From contig DAHWTK010000040.1 of the NCBI GenBank assembly GCA_027328825.1, forward strand, positions 1 through 14,131: a stretch of DNA of 14,131 bases, read 5' to 3'. The notes beneath the pieces are model-generated. The model had not been told where the DNA came from and did no database searches. It saw nothing but the letters and a program-made list of their open reading frames with translations. Source of the stretch: Nitrospirota bacterium (lineage in GTDB: Bacteria; Nitrospirota; JACRHJ01). The position numbers were made by a program, and so were the translations under genes. Positions 7,199-14,039 of this stretch are shown one piece after another. Position 1 is the first letter of the stretch. Every line of letters begins with the position of its first letter.

Positions 7199-7723
7199 CT
7201 ATATCCGAACCTGTATCTGCCTTATGTTCTTGAGCCAGGGCACCCTCCTTGCCAGGCGCGACCTGAAAAGCCATAAAAGGAGCGCCCCCGCAATCGCGTT
7301 GTATAACGCCTGCGGAATGCCGAACCGGAGTATCCTGAACAGTACCCCGCCCTCGCCCCGGACAGTATCCACGACTACCGCCGTATAGACGCCGTTTACC
7401 AGCGAAAGCGCGAACAGCCCGGCGAAGTTCGCGGACTCGCCTATATTGAACCACTTCCTGCCCGCGCGGCCCGCGAGATATCCGACAAGCGCGTAGCCGG
7501 AGGCGAAAAGACCGATATAGCCGCCGGAAAGGCAGTCGTCGAGAAAGCCGGCGAACGCGCCGTAGATTATGCCGGAGGAGCCGCTCTCCGTTATGGAGAA
7601 CGCGTACACCGCTATAAGCATGAAGCTCGGCTTTATTCCCCAGACGGAAAAGAAATCGCCAATGACGGCCTGGAGCGCCGCGATTATTATGAAAGTGACG
7701 TATATGGATACGTTAAGCTTCAT
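7199..7723 (-). CDS. mreD: Rod shape-determining protein MreD
   Basis: Small integral membrane protein of the elongasome, thought to link MreC, MreB and the RodA-PBP2 synthase. 174 residues with five or six hydrophobic helices (roughly 7-21, 32-47, 51-61, 66-84, 99-118, 135-152) and a basic C-terminal tail. The conserved GxxxGFLDDCLSGG-type loop (about 55-68) and N-terminal pattern match MreD. Its ATG overlaps the mreC stop by one base (TAATG), the classic arrangement for coupled translation, and the order mreC-mreD-mrdA supports the call. Primary sequence is poorly conserved in this family, so the assignment rests on size, topology and context. Confidence 0.9.
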   Translation of the reverse strand: MKLNVSIYVTFIIIAALQAVIGDFFSVWGIKPSFMLIAVYAFSITESGSSGIIYGAFAGFLDDCLSGGYIGLFASGYALVGYLAGRAGRKWFNIGESANFAGLFALSLVNGVYTAVVVDTVRGEGGVLFRILRFGIPQALYNAIAGALLLWLFRSRLARRVPWLKNIRQIQVRI

Positions 7724-8586
7724 TACTTAACGCCCTTCTCTCCCGGCGCAGGCTTCGGGGAGATTGGCCTCGGCTTGTACATAAGTATCGCCACGGCCTC
7801 GAAGCGCTTCATATCCGCCGTCGGACACGCCTCTATGTCCTGGAAGTAACCCTGGCCCGCCTTCGAGACCGAGACCACGCGGCCCACCGGCATTCCCTCC
7901 GGAAATACTCTGTCAAGCCCTGAGGTAATCAGGAGGTCGCCGACTTTCACGTCCGCGCTCTTGCCTACATACTGGAAACGGCAAAGCCCGCCGCCTTCCC
8001 CGACGAGTATGCCCGGCTCGCGTGTGCGTTGGGTTATGCAGGACACGGCGCTCTCAGGGTCGGTGATGAGCGTTATGCGGGATGTCCACCCGCTTACCTT
8101 CGTAATGCGGCCAACGACTCCGTCCTTTGTCGCGGCAGGCATGTCGCGCGTTATCCCGCCTGGCGAGCCCTTGTCTATCCAGGCGCTCTTGAACCACGAC
8201 GAGGCGTCCCGCCCTATGACGTGCGCGGTCACATACGGGCAGCCGAACCCGCCGAGGGACGCCCCAAGCTCAGCCGATTCCGAACCTTTTAAAAGCGCCT
8301 CCTTGAGCCTCAGGTTCTCAAGGTAGAACTCCCTGTTCTCTTTTCTGAGCATTGCGTTTTCGTTCCGCGCGTCCACCAGCCCGGCATAATTTCCCCAGGC
8401 ACGCCTGAAGGCGTTTTTTACCGTCATCGTTCCTTCGGCAAACGGATAAAGAACTGTCGATACGACCCGCTCCGGGAGCGTGGCGTTTCCGGGCCTTCTC
8501 ACCTGTGAAGTAATTATAAAGAAGCTCAGAAGGATTATGAGGGCAAGGAGCAGGATGCCCCTGTTCCTGACAAGGTAGCGAAACAT
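7723..8586 (-). CDS. mreC: Rod shape-determining protein MreC
   Basis: Periplasmic scaffold of the elongasome that activates PBP2-RodA and organises MreB-directed synthesis. 287 residues: short basic N-terminus, one membrane helix (about 11-28), and a coiled coil (about 68-100, ARNENAMLRKENREFYLEN). The double beta-barrel core follows, with GVVGRITKV (156-164) and GDLLITSGLDRVFPEGMPVG (216-235), both typical of MreC. The proline- and lysine-rich end is short. The start at 8586 has only a weak AGG upstream. It follows mreB with a 55-base gap containing a palindrome, and overlaps mreD by one base. Confidence 0.95.
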   Translation of the reverse strand: MFRYLVRNRGILLLALIILLSFFIITSQVRRPGNATLPERVVSTVLYPFAEGTMTVKNAFRRAWGNYAGLVDARNENAMLRKENREFYLENLRLKEALLKGSESAELGASLGGFGCPYVTAHVIGRDASSWFKSAWIDKGSPGGITRDMPAATKDGVVGRITKVSGWTSRITLITDPESAVSCITQRTREPGILVGEGGGLCRFQYVGKSADVKVGDLLITSGLDRVFPEGMPVGRVVSVSKAGQGYFQDIEACPTADMKRFEAVAILMYKPRPISPKPAPGEKGVK

Positions 8587-8604
8587 CTTATACCTGGAAA
8601 AGTC

Positions 8605-8636
8605 GTTACTTTCTTTTCCCGTGAAAAGAAAGCAAC
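8605..8636. repeat. Palindrome between mreB and mreC
   Basis: Arms of 14 bases (8605-8618 and 8623-8636), GTTACTTTCTTTTC against GAAAAGAAAGCAAC, pair with a single mismatch around a 4-base loop. No T-run follows in the direction of transcription, so it does not look like a full terminator. It may set an mRNA processing or stability boundary between mreB and mreC, or be a dispersed repeat. Confidence 0.65.
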
Positions 8637-8641
8637 AGAAG

Positions 8642-9673
8642 TTACGTCCTGACGGATACCCGTCTTAAGAGGTCGAGCTCGTCCAGCGCCTTCCCCGTCC
8701 CCATGACGACCGCGGAGAGAGGGTCTTCGGCGATTACTATCGGGAGCGCGGTCTCCTCGCGGATCAGCACGTCTATCCCCTTCAGGAGCGCGCCGCCGCC
8801 CGCAAGCACGATTCCCTTTTCCACTATGTCTGCGGCAAGTTCCGGAGGCGTGTTCTCGAGCGTGACCTTTATCGTGTTGACGATTGTAAGAACCTGCTCC
8901 ATCAGGGCCTCGCGGACCTCCTCATCGTCGATTATGAGGGTCTTCGGAATGCCCGACACGAGGTCCCGTCCACGGACTTCCATCGTCTTACCGTCGTCGT
9001 CTATTTTATACGCGGAGCCTATGGACATCTTTATATGTTCGGCGGTGCGTTCGCCTATCAGCAGGTTATACTTCCTCTTTATGTAATTTATTATGGCCTC
9101 GTCCATCTTGTCGCCGCCTGTCTTCACGGTCTTGGAATAGACTATGCCCGCTAGCGATATGACCGCGACGTCCGTCGTGCCGCCGCCGATGTCCACGACC
9201 ATGTTGCCGGAAGGCTCCGTAATCGGAAGCCCTGCGCCGATAGCCGCCGCCATAGGCTCCTCAATGAGATAGACCTCCCTTGCGCCCGCCTGCTCCGCGC
9301 TGTCCCGCACCGCCCTCTGCTCCACCTGCGTAATCCCGGAGGGCACGCCGACAATTATCCTCGGCCTCAGGAATGTCTTTCTGTTATGAACCTTCTGGAT
9401 GAAGTAGCGGAGCATCTGTTCGGTCGCGTCGAAATCCGCTATGACGCCGTCCTTCATGGGGCGGATGGCGATGATGTCGCCGGGGGTTCGCCCAAGCATC
9501 CGCTTGGCCTCCGCCCCCACGGCCAGCACCCGCCGGGTTGTTTTGTCTATCGCCACGACGGAGGGTTCGTTGCAGACAATCCCCCGGCCCTTCGCGTATA
9601 CCAGCGTGCTCGCGGTGCCGAGGTCTATGCCAAGGTCGTTCGAGAACATGCCAAGCAGTGAATTTATAAACAT
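8642..9673 (-). CDS. mreB: Rod shape-determining protein MreB (actin homologue)
   Basis: Bacterial actin that forms membrane-bound filaments and directs lateral wall synthesis. 343 residues, the usual length. ATPase motifs are all present: phosphate-1 GIDLGTAST (15-23), catalytic-region IEEPMAAAIG (137-146), phosphate-2 DIGGGTTD (161-168) and adenosine loop GIVLAGGGALLKG (287-299). The hydrophobic N-terminus MFINSLLGMF could serve as the membrane-binding helix. The start at 9673 is supported by AGGAG six bases upstream. It lies 18 bases after the RDD gene in the same transcript, and leads the mreBCD-mrdA-rodA order. No unusual substitutions were noticed. Confidence 0.98.
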   Translation of the reverse strand: MFINSLLGMFSNDLGIDLGTASTLVYAKGRGIVCNEPSVVAIDKTTRRVLAVGAEAKRMLGRTPGDIIAIRPMKDGVIADFDATEQMLRYFIQKVHNRKTFLRPRIIVGVPSGITQVEQRAVRDSAEQAGAREVYLIEEPMAAAIGAGLPITEPSGNMVVDIGGGTTDVAVISLAGIVYSKTVKTGGDKMDEAIINYIKRKYNLLIGERTAEHIKMSIGSAYKIDDDGKTMEVRGRDLVSGIPKTLIIDDEEVREALMEQVLTIVNTIKVTLENTPPELAADIVEKGIVLAGGGALLKGIDVLIREETALPIVIAEDPLSAVVMGTGKALDELDLLRRVSVRT

Positions 9674-9691
9674 TGACTACTCCTGAAAATT

Positions 9692-10201
9692 TTACTCTTC
9701 GTCCCTTACGACCGTAAGGGCGATCTCGTCCCCGAGCCTCATCCCCTCAGGGCTGCCGATGACAAGCAGAAGCTCGAAACCCAGGCCGAGAAGCCCGGCG
9801 GCCCAGCCGACAAGAGGGATTAACGACAGACAGTAGAATGCGCCTATGGTCGAGTTCCTGAGTATGGAGGCGCGGAAGTCCGCCCATTTGCCGGTCTTTT
9901 TCGAGTATACCCTTAAACCCGCTATCCTCTTCCCGACGCTCCTGCCTTTCATAACCCCGTCGGCGATGCCGATATACAGAAGGCCGGAAAAGAAACCGAT
10001 ATAACCCGGAAGTCTTGCCAGAAATAGTGCGATGAGGATGTCGATAAACCTTGCGATGCACCGGTTCAGGGTGTTGGCCTTGGCCGCCGCTTCCGGCGCG
10101 CTCGGACTTTCCGCAACCTGGCCGCTTGCCGGACCTCCCTCGTCTTCTTCCTCGTCAAGCTCGGAAGGGAGGTAATGTCCTTCCGGATCATGTCTCACCA
10201 T
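9692..10201 (-). CDS. RDD family membrane protein
   Basis: Small integral membrane protein of the RDD family; molecular role unknown (some members are linked to ion or solute transport). 169 residues. An acidic, Pro/Ala-rich cytoplasmic-looking N-terminus (1-42) is followed by the RDD core: RFID (51-54), an Asp at 81 after the hairpin of hydrophobic segments, GRSVGKRIAGLRV (86-98), and a C-terminal RLGDEIALTVV typical of the family's end. Three or four membrane segments span about 52-78 and 117-148. It is the first gene of the rod operon, 18 bases before mreB and about 60 bases after the promoter at 10267-10295. The ATG at 10201 has GGAGG 13 bases upstream and AAGG two bases upstream, neither at ideal spacing, so the start is slightly uncertain. 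Confidence 0.85.
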   Translation of the reverse strand: MVRHDPEGHYLPSELDEEEDEGGPASGQVAESPSAPEAAAKANTLNRCIARFIDILIALFLARLPGYIGFFSGLLYIGIADGVMKGRSVGKRIAGLRVYSKKTGKWADFRASILRNSTIGAFYCLSLIPLVGWAAGLLGLGFELLLVIGSPEGMRLGDEIALTVVRDEE

Positions 10202-10266
10202 GCCTTAAGCGAGGCCTCCGGTGTCAAAAAAACCGCATGTTTTCCCGCCTGCAAAAAAGTCTGTCC

Positions 10267-10295
10267 ATTATATCAGAGGCTTGGGGATAGTTCAA
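10267..10295 (-). promoter_or_regulatory. Sigma70-type promoter of the RDD-mreBCD-mrdA-rodA operon
   Basis: On the minus strand, a -35 box TTGAAC (10290-10295) is followed after exactly 17 bases by a perfect TATAAT (10267-10272). Transcription would start near 10260, giving a leader of about 60 bases before the RDD gene ATG. No other promoter as good is visible before rodA. Confidence 0.75.
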
Positions 10296-10334
10296 TAATA
10301 AAAAGGGATTTCAGGATATTGCGGCGGCAGTATC

Positions 10335-10532
10335 TCAGGGAGCTAAAGGGCCGGGCGGCCTGCCGGGTCCGGCTGCCGGAAAGCGGACGAGTTTTCCCCT
10401 CTTTTTCGGCAGGAAGGGCTTATGTTTCGGCTTTTTTGACACGACGGCGGATACCAGTTTAAAAAGGACGACACCCGCTGCCGCGCCTGCAATGGCCATG
10501 ACCGCAATGCCTGCAATCCTGTCTTTTTCCAT
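10335..10532 (-). CDS. Possible small single-pass membrane protein
   Basis: Unrecognised 65-residue reading frame. It has a short charged N-terminus MEKDR, one Ala/Gly/Val-rich hydrophobic segment (about 6-31) suited to a membrane helix, then a basic Lys/Pro-rich tail (KKPKHKPFLPKKRGK). Codon choice looks like the neighbours. A strong extended -10 promoter lies immediately upstream and predicts transcription to begin at the A of the ATG, so the message would be leaderless; there is no Shine-Dalgarno site. It ends just before the -35 box of the rod operon promoter. It occupies most of the 389 bases between the HD-GYP gene and the RDD gene. If it is not a gene, this stretch holds only the two promoters. 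Confidence 0.5.
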   Translation of the reverse strand: MEKDRIAGIAVMAIAGAAAGVVLFKLVSAVVSKKPKHKPFLPKKRGKLVRFPAAGPGRPPGPLAP

Positions 10533-10538
10533 GAATAA

Positions 10539-10566
10539 ATTATAGCATAATCAGATGGTTTGGAAA
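10539..10566 (-). promoter_or_regulatory. Extended -10 promoter for the small membrane protein
   Basis: On the minus strand, TGC then TATAAT (10539-10544) forms an extended -10 element. TTTCCA (10561-10566) is a weak -35 at 16 bases. The predicted start is about 10532, coinciding with the ATG. It may give the rod operon a second, upstream promoter. Confidence 0.6.
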
Positions 10567-10590
10567 GGCGGGGTAGCTCGGAGCGGCCTT

Positions 10591-12489
10591 TTATGACGTG
10601 CCGAAAACCGCCGGAATGGTTATGCTGTGGGGTACGCTTTGCCTTAACCGGGATAAATCCGGCCCGTTTTCCATCACAAGCCGGAGGAAGACGTCCGAGA
10701 CGTCCGGCGCGAACTGGGTCCCGGTGCAGTAGCGAATCTCCTGAAGGGCGTTTGTTACGCCTATGGCCGGGCGGTACGGCCTGTCCGCGGTCATGGTGTC
10801 GAACGAATCGGCAATGGTGAGAATCCTGGCCATCAGAGGTATTTTCTCGCCTCGAAGCCCAAGCGGATAGCCAGTTCCGTCCCAGCGCTCGTGGTGGTGC
10901 CGGACAGCGGGGAGGATGTCCCTGAACTCCGTAATCGGCCCAAGTATCTCACAGCCCCTGTCCGGGTGAAGCTTGATAAGCTCCCACTCCTCCTGGGTAA
11001 GCTGGCCCGTCTTGTCCAGCAGGACGTCGTATGTACCTATCTTGCCTATGTCGTGCAGAAGCCCTGCCAGCCGCAGACGCTCTATGTCACGCTTCGGCAT
11101 CCCCAAGCGCTCGGCAATGGCCATGGAGTAATCCGACACCCGCTCCGAATGGCCTTTCGTCCAGGAGCTTTTGGCGTCGATTGCCGACGCGAGGGCGTGT
11201 ATGATATTGACGGACATTTCGTCAAGGTCGTATATCAGGCGGACATGCTCCAGCGCAAGGCCCATCCTCGACGAGAATATAACAGCGGTGTCCACGTCGT
11301 CCTGGCTGAACGCGCCTTCCCTGAAGCAGCCGAGGAAGAATATGCCCACGGTCTTGCCCTTGCGCATTATCGGGGCGTAGAGGTCGGACTTTACGCCCAT
11401 TCCGTTAAGGAGTTTGTCGAACGGGGAGAGTATGACCTCTTCTTCTATATTCTTCCTCATCATCGGCTTTCCGCGATTTAAGACCGGGCTTCCCAGCCAG
11501 TCCGCCGTCTGGAGTATCTCACGGTTTTTTATCTCCATTCCCCATCCGCCGATGTAGCGGTAGTCCCCCGTGTCCGGATCGCAGAGCGCGACGCCCCCCA
11601 GGTCCGCCGGGACAAGGCTCCTTATCTGTACGCTGACCTTGTGCAACATCTCGTCCCTGTCCAAAGTGGAAAGAATGACCCTGTCCACTTCGACAAGCGA
11701 ATTGAGTTGGGCCACTTTTCTGGCTAGGGTCTGGCCGCTTTTAGCCATGTCCTCCGAAGCCACCTGCGCCTGGCCGGATAGTATCAGGTTCTCCGCGGAA
11801 GAACATATCCTGGATGCGGCGGCGGAGAGGAGCCTTGCGTCCTCATATGCGGGCGCGGCGCCCTTCGGCAGGTAATAGGCCATCACTCCCAGGACGTTAT
11901 AGGAATTTTTCAGAGGGACGACTACATATCCCCTCGGCTCGGAGGAGCGGCAACGCTCGTCCCTGGAACCGTCCGGGCAGATAATCATCTCTCCGGTCTC
12001 GGCAGCGACGCCGCAGAGGCATTTCCCGGCCTCTACCTCTTTTTCAAAACCGCCGGGCCTGGCCCCCCTGTCTATCTTTGCGGCGAGCCTCAGGCGGCCC
12101 GTCCCGGGGTCCTTCACGAAGGCCGCACACCTCGTAAGCCCGTTTAAAAACGGAAATTCTATAGTCTCCCGGAGCGCGACATACAGAAGCGAGTCCAAGT
12201 CCCTCGTGCTCGACATCGCGTCTGACAGGGAGTCGAGCACCGAGACTTCCTTTGCCCTGAGTTCCATCTTGCGGCGGAACAGGAGGTCCCTGTCCCGAAG
12301 ACGCCCGAAGAGAAAACCGCCGAGGCCCAACGCGCCGGAAGAGCAGGCTATGAACCCTGCCGTAAAAAGTATGCCCTGACTTTGAATGGAAGGTTGCAGG
12401 ATTATAAAAAAAATGGGGACTGCGGCGCCGGCAAACGCGCCTACTATCCCCCATTTGAATTTTTCGCTTCCAAGGAAGCTGAAGAACAT
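10591..12489 (-). CDS. Membrane GAF-GAF-HD-GYP protein, predicted cyclic-di-GMP phosphodiesterase
   Basis: 632 residues from the ATG at 12489. Two membrane helices (about 12-31 and 41-61), a short linker helix, GAF 1 (about 90-235), GAF 2 (about 265-415), then the HD-GYP domain (about 425-610). Metal and signature residues are complete: GHSERV with His447, LLHDIGK with His479-Asp480, His508, HHHERWDGTGYP (531-542) and Asp561. So it should hydrolyse cyclic di-GMP. GAF 1 has a cysteine pattern (Cys157, 159, 171, 180) suggesting a ligand or redox site. A longer frame opens at a GTG at 12564, but that codon lies inside the promoter spacer. The ATG at 12489 has AAGGTG six bases upstream and lies about 48 bases after the predicted transcription start. 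It is transcribed alone as far as can be seen. Confidence 0.93.
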   Translation of the reverse strand: MFFSFLGSEKFKWGIVGAFAGAAVPIFFIILQPSIQSQGILFTAGFIACSSGALGLGGFLFGRLRDRDLLFRRKMELRAKEVSVLDSLSDAMSSTRDLDSLLYVALRETIEFPFLNGLTRCAAFVKDPGTGRLRLAAKIDRGARPGGFEKEVEAGKCLCGVAAETGEMIICPDGSRDERCRSSEPRGYVVVPLKNSYNVLGVMAYYLPKGAAPAYEDARLLSAAASRICSSAENLILSGQAQVASEDMAKSGQTLARKVAQLNSLVEVDRVILSTLDRDEMLHKVSVQIRSLVPADLGGVALCDPDTGDYRYIGGWGMEIKNREILQTADWLGSPVLNRGKPMMRKNIEEEVILSPFDKLLNGMGVKSDLYAPIMRKGKTVGIFFLGCFREGAFSQDDVDTAVIFSSRMGLALEHVRLIYDLDEMSVNIIHALASAIDAKSSWTKGHSERVSDYSMAIAERLGMPKRDIERLRLAGLLHDIGKIGTYDVLLDKTGQLTQEEWELIKLHPDRGCEILGPITEFRDILPAVRHHHERWDGTGYPLGLRGEKIPLMARILTIADSFDTMTADRPYRPAIGVTNALQEIRYCTGTQFAPDVSDVFLRLVMENGPDLSRLRQSVPHSITIPAVFGTS

Positions 12490-12535
12490 CTGTAACACCT
12501 TAAGATCTATTGCTCGACTGACTCCCCCCGGACTT

Positions 12536-12572
12536 GAGTGTTGATAATACCGCAGCGCCAACACTCTGTCAA
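12536..12572 (-). promoter_or_regulatory. Promoter of the HD-GYP gene with an embedded inverted repeat (possible operator)
   Basis: On the minus strand, a consensus -35 TTGACA (12567-12572), a 17-base spacer, and TATTAT (12544-12549). The 8-base perfect inverted repeat GAGTGTTG (12536-12543) / CAACACTC (12559-12566) brackets the -10 box. Its arm centres are 23 bases apart, about two helical turns, which suits a dimeric regulator blocking the promoter. Confidence 0.75.
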
Positions 12573-12600
12573 GATTTTAAGCCGTCTGCGCGTCAATTTT

Positions 12601-12609
12601 TGTTATAAT
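12601..12609 (+). promoter_or_regulatory. Extended -10 promoter of the small coiled-coil gene
   Basis: TG (12601-12602), one base, then TATAAT (12604-12609); no convincing -35. The predicted start is near 12616, about 40 bases before the ATG at 12656. It is back to back with the HD-GYP promoter, about 30 bases away. Confidence 0.6.
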
Positions 12610-12655
12610 TATTAATGTGACGTCCTTGCGTTTGCCGGGCACGGGGAGGTGTAGT

Positions 12656-12946
12656 ATGGAAACCAGCGTCTTGAAATCCAGAGAAGATTATATACGGCAT
12701 GTCGCGGCCTATGTCCGCGCGATCGACAAAACTATAGACAGGCTTAAGGAAAGCTCGGAAAAAAAGGACGCGGCGGGCAGGCTGCGCGACAAACAGAGGA
12801 TAACCGAACTGAATACGCGCCGCGACCAGGCCGTGGCCATGCTAAGCAAGCTGCACGAATCGTGCGAGGAGTGCTGGGACGAGGTAAAAAAAAACGCAGA
12901 CCGGCTTTTCAAGGTCCGCCGAAAGACTCTCGGCAAGGCGGCGTAG
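12656..12946 (+). CDS. Small helical/coiled-coil protein of unknown function
   Basis: Unrecognised 96-residue protein, the only complete gene on the plus strand. It is highly charged and predicted almost wholly helical, with heptad-like spacing from about 12 to 85 (YIRHVAAYVRAIDKTIDRL, later AVAMLSKLHE). It has no signal peptide or membrane segment, and one CxxC pair (Cys70, Cys73) in ESCEECWDEV. An earlier in-frame GTG at 12617 falls at the predicted transcription start. The ATG at 12656 is chosen because GGGGAGG (12643-12649) lies six bases upstream. Its promoter is divergent from that of the HD-GYP gene, which may mean shared control. Six T follow the stop (12948-12953) after a possible short GC stem in the last codons, so transcription may end there. 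Confidence 0.75.
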   Translation: METSVLKSREDYIRHVAAYVRAIDKTIDRLKESSEKKDAAGRLRDKQRITELNTRRDQAVAMLSKLHESCEECWDEVKKNADRLFKVRRKTLGKAA

Positions 12947-12978
12947 CTTTTTTAATCCCGAAACGCCCTGCCGCTGGT

Positions 12979-13011
12979 AAAAAATAACGGGAGGCGAATC
13001 CCGCCCCCCGT
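12979..13011 (-). terminator. Intrinsic terminator after pal
   Basis: On the minus strand, a GC-rich hairpin with 10-base arms (13002-13011 and 12987-12996, one mismatch, 5-base loop) is followed after two bases by six T (12979-12984). It lies about 70 bases downstream of the pal stop, at the convergent junction with the small plus-strand gene. It has no T-run in the plus direction. Confidence 0.75.
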
Positions 13012-13079
13012 CATTCTGTTTAAAACCTCCGGAGCCCGTCCGGCTTATATCTGTTTCTCCCCTTTATCCGGGAAAATAA

Positions 13080-13640
13080 CTACTGCACGACGAAATCGTC
13101 TCTCCTGTTCTTCGCCCAGGCGGCCTCGTTGTGGCCGGGGTCGACAGGCTTGCTCTTCCCGTAGCTGATGGTCTTGAGCTCCGATTTCTTTATCCCCAGC
13201 GACATGAGGTATTTCTCGGCGGCCACGGCCCTTCTCTCGCCCAGGGCCAGGTTATACTCCACTGTCCCGCGCTCGTCGCAGTTGCCTTCAATGAGGACAA
13301 CGCCCGGCTTGTGGGCCTTTATCCACTTCGCGTTAGCCTGAAGGATTGTGCCGTCCTCAGGCTTGATGTCGTACTTGTTAAAATCGAAGTGTATAGTCTG
13401 GAGCGATTTTTCGGCCACTCCGGTCTCTTTCGGCTGGGCCTGCTCAGGCTGGGCGGGCGGGGCCTCCACGGTCTTTTCCTTCGGCGCGGCCGGGGCTACC
13501 TTAGCCTGCGGCGCGGACGGCTGCTGGGACTTTATCTCGCCTCCGCTGGTCTTAAGCTGTTTCTTGGCGCAGCCGTAAAAACCGGCGCTGACAAGGAGCG
13601 CCGCCGTCATAACTATTAAACCTCTTTTTAAAAACCTCAT
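13080..13640 (-). CDS. pal: Peptidoglycan-associated lipoprotein Pal
   Basis: Outer-membrane lipoprotein that binds peptidoglycan and works with the Tol system in envelope constriction and integrity. 186 residues. A basic then hydrophobic signal peptide (1-23) ends in GFYGC with Cys24 as the lipidation site; Tyr at -2 makes the lipobox slightly atypical, and Ala at +2 favours outer-membrane sorting. A Pro/Ala/Lys-rich linker (about 40-78) follows, then the OmpA-like domain (82-186). That domain has IHFDFNKYDI, GNCDERGTVEYNLALGERRA (119-138) and AKNRRDDFVV, as in the Pal subfamily. The start at 13640 has GAGGAGG eight bases upstream. tolB and cpoB are not adjacent; instead a small unknown gene lies 59 bases upstream on the same strand. 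Confidence 0.95.
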   Translation of the reverse strand: MRFLKRGLIVMTAALLVSAGFYGCAKKQLKTSGGEIKSQQPSAPQAKVAPAAPKEKTVEAPPAQPEQAQPKETGVAEKSLQTIHFDFNKYDIKPEDGTILQANAKWIKAHKPGVVLIEGNCDERGTVEYNLALGERRAVAAEKYLMSLGIKKSELKTISYGKSKPVDPGHNEAAWAKNRRDDFVVQ

Positions 13641-13687
13641 GGATCAAACCTCCTCGTTTGTTGTTAACCTCGTTGTTTATCTGAACC

Positions 13688-13703
13688 CTGAATGCCCATT
13701 CAG
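13688..13703. repeat. Short inverted repeat at the stop of the 106-residue gene
   Basis: CTGAATG (13688-13694) and CATTCAG (13697-13703) are perfect 7-base arms around two bases, overlapping the TGA stop at 13700-13702. There is no T-run, so probably not a terminator. Read-through into pal seems likely. Confidence 0.4.
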
Positions 13704-14020
13704 GAGATATAAGGCGGTGGGCGCTCTACTATATTGACTCCTATCCTCTCAGGATTATATCTCGGCGCCTCCGGTTCAAAGGAAGGATATTCCTCCTCCG
13801 GTATATAATCGAGGCTGTTCCGGCGGAACCCGATGTCTGTCAGGACGCCTTTGGAATAGCTCCGCGAGGATTCCACAAGGCTTTTAAATACCGGAGCCGT
13901 CCTGGGGCGAAGACTTACTATCTTGATCTCCGGGAGGTTCGCCCCCAGAAAGACGGTTAAGAAGCACACCGGGAAAATTATAAAAGCCAGCTTTTTTGCC
14001 ATATCCGGATTGTTTACCAT
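13700..14020 (-). CDS. Hypothetical protein with N-terminal membrane or signal segment
   Basis: Unrecognised 106-residue protein. A short N-terminus, KK, then a hydrophobic segment (about residues 11-27, LAFIIFPVCFLTVFLGA) could be a signal anchor or a signal peptide. The rest is polar, with an acidic/Pro-rich stretch (YIPEEEYPSFEPEAPRYNPER) and the ending VERPPPYIS, likely extracytoplasmic and partly unstructured. ATGs exist at 14020 and 14002; neither has a clear Shine-Dalgarno site, and the second (MAKKLAF) resembles a usual signal-peptide start. It is on the same strand as pal with 59 bases between them and no terminator, so they are probably co-transcribed. An envelope role is inferred from position only. 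Confidence 0.6.
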   Translation of the reverse strand: MVNNPDMAKKLAFIIFPVCFLTVFLGANLPEIKIVSLRPRTAPVFKSLVESSRSYSKGVLTDIGFRRNSLDYIPEEEYPSFEPEAPRYNPERIGVNIVERPPPYIS

Positions 14021-14039
14021 AATTTATGCTTTTTCACAA

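Noticed and set aside
6080..7276. 398-codon plus-strand frame opposite PBP2
   Set aside because: It is long only because GC-rich coding DNA lacks stops in the opposite frame. The minus strand encodes a complete PBP2 with all motifs.
12490..12536. Cyclic-di-GMP riboswitch in the HD-GYP leader
   Set aside because: The leader is under 50 bases and shows none of the conserved tetraloop/receptor sequence of that riboswitch.
12490..12564. Upstream GTG start at 12564 extending the HD-GYP protein by 25 residues
   Set aside because: The GTG lies in the spacer between the -35 and -10 boxes, upstream of the predicted transcription start. The ATG at 12489 has a well-placed Shine-Dalgarno site.
12617..12655. 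GTG start at 12617 for the small plus-strand protein
   Set aside because: It lies at or next to the predicted transcription start. GGGGAGG six bases before the ATG at 12656 decides the later start.
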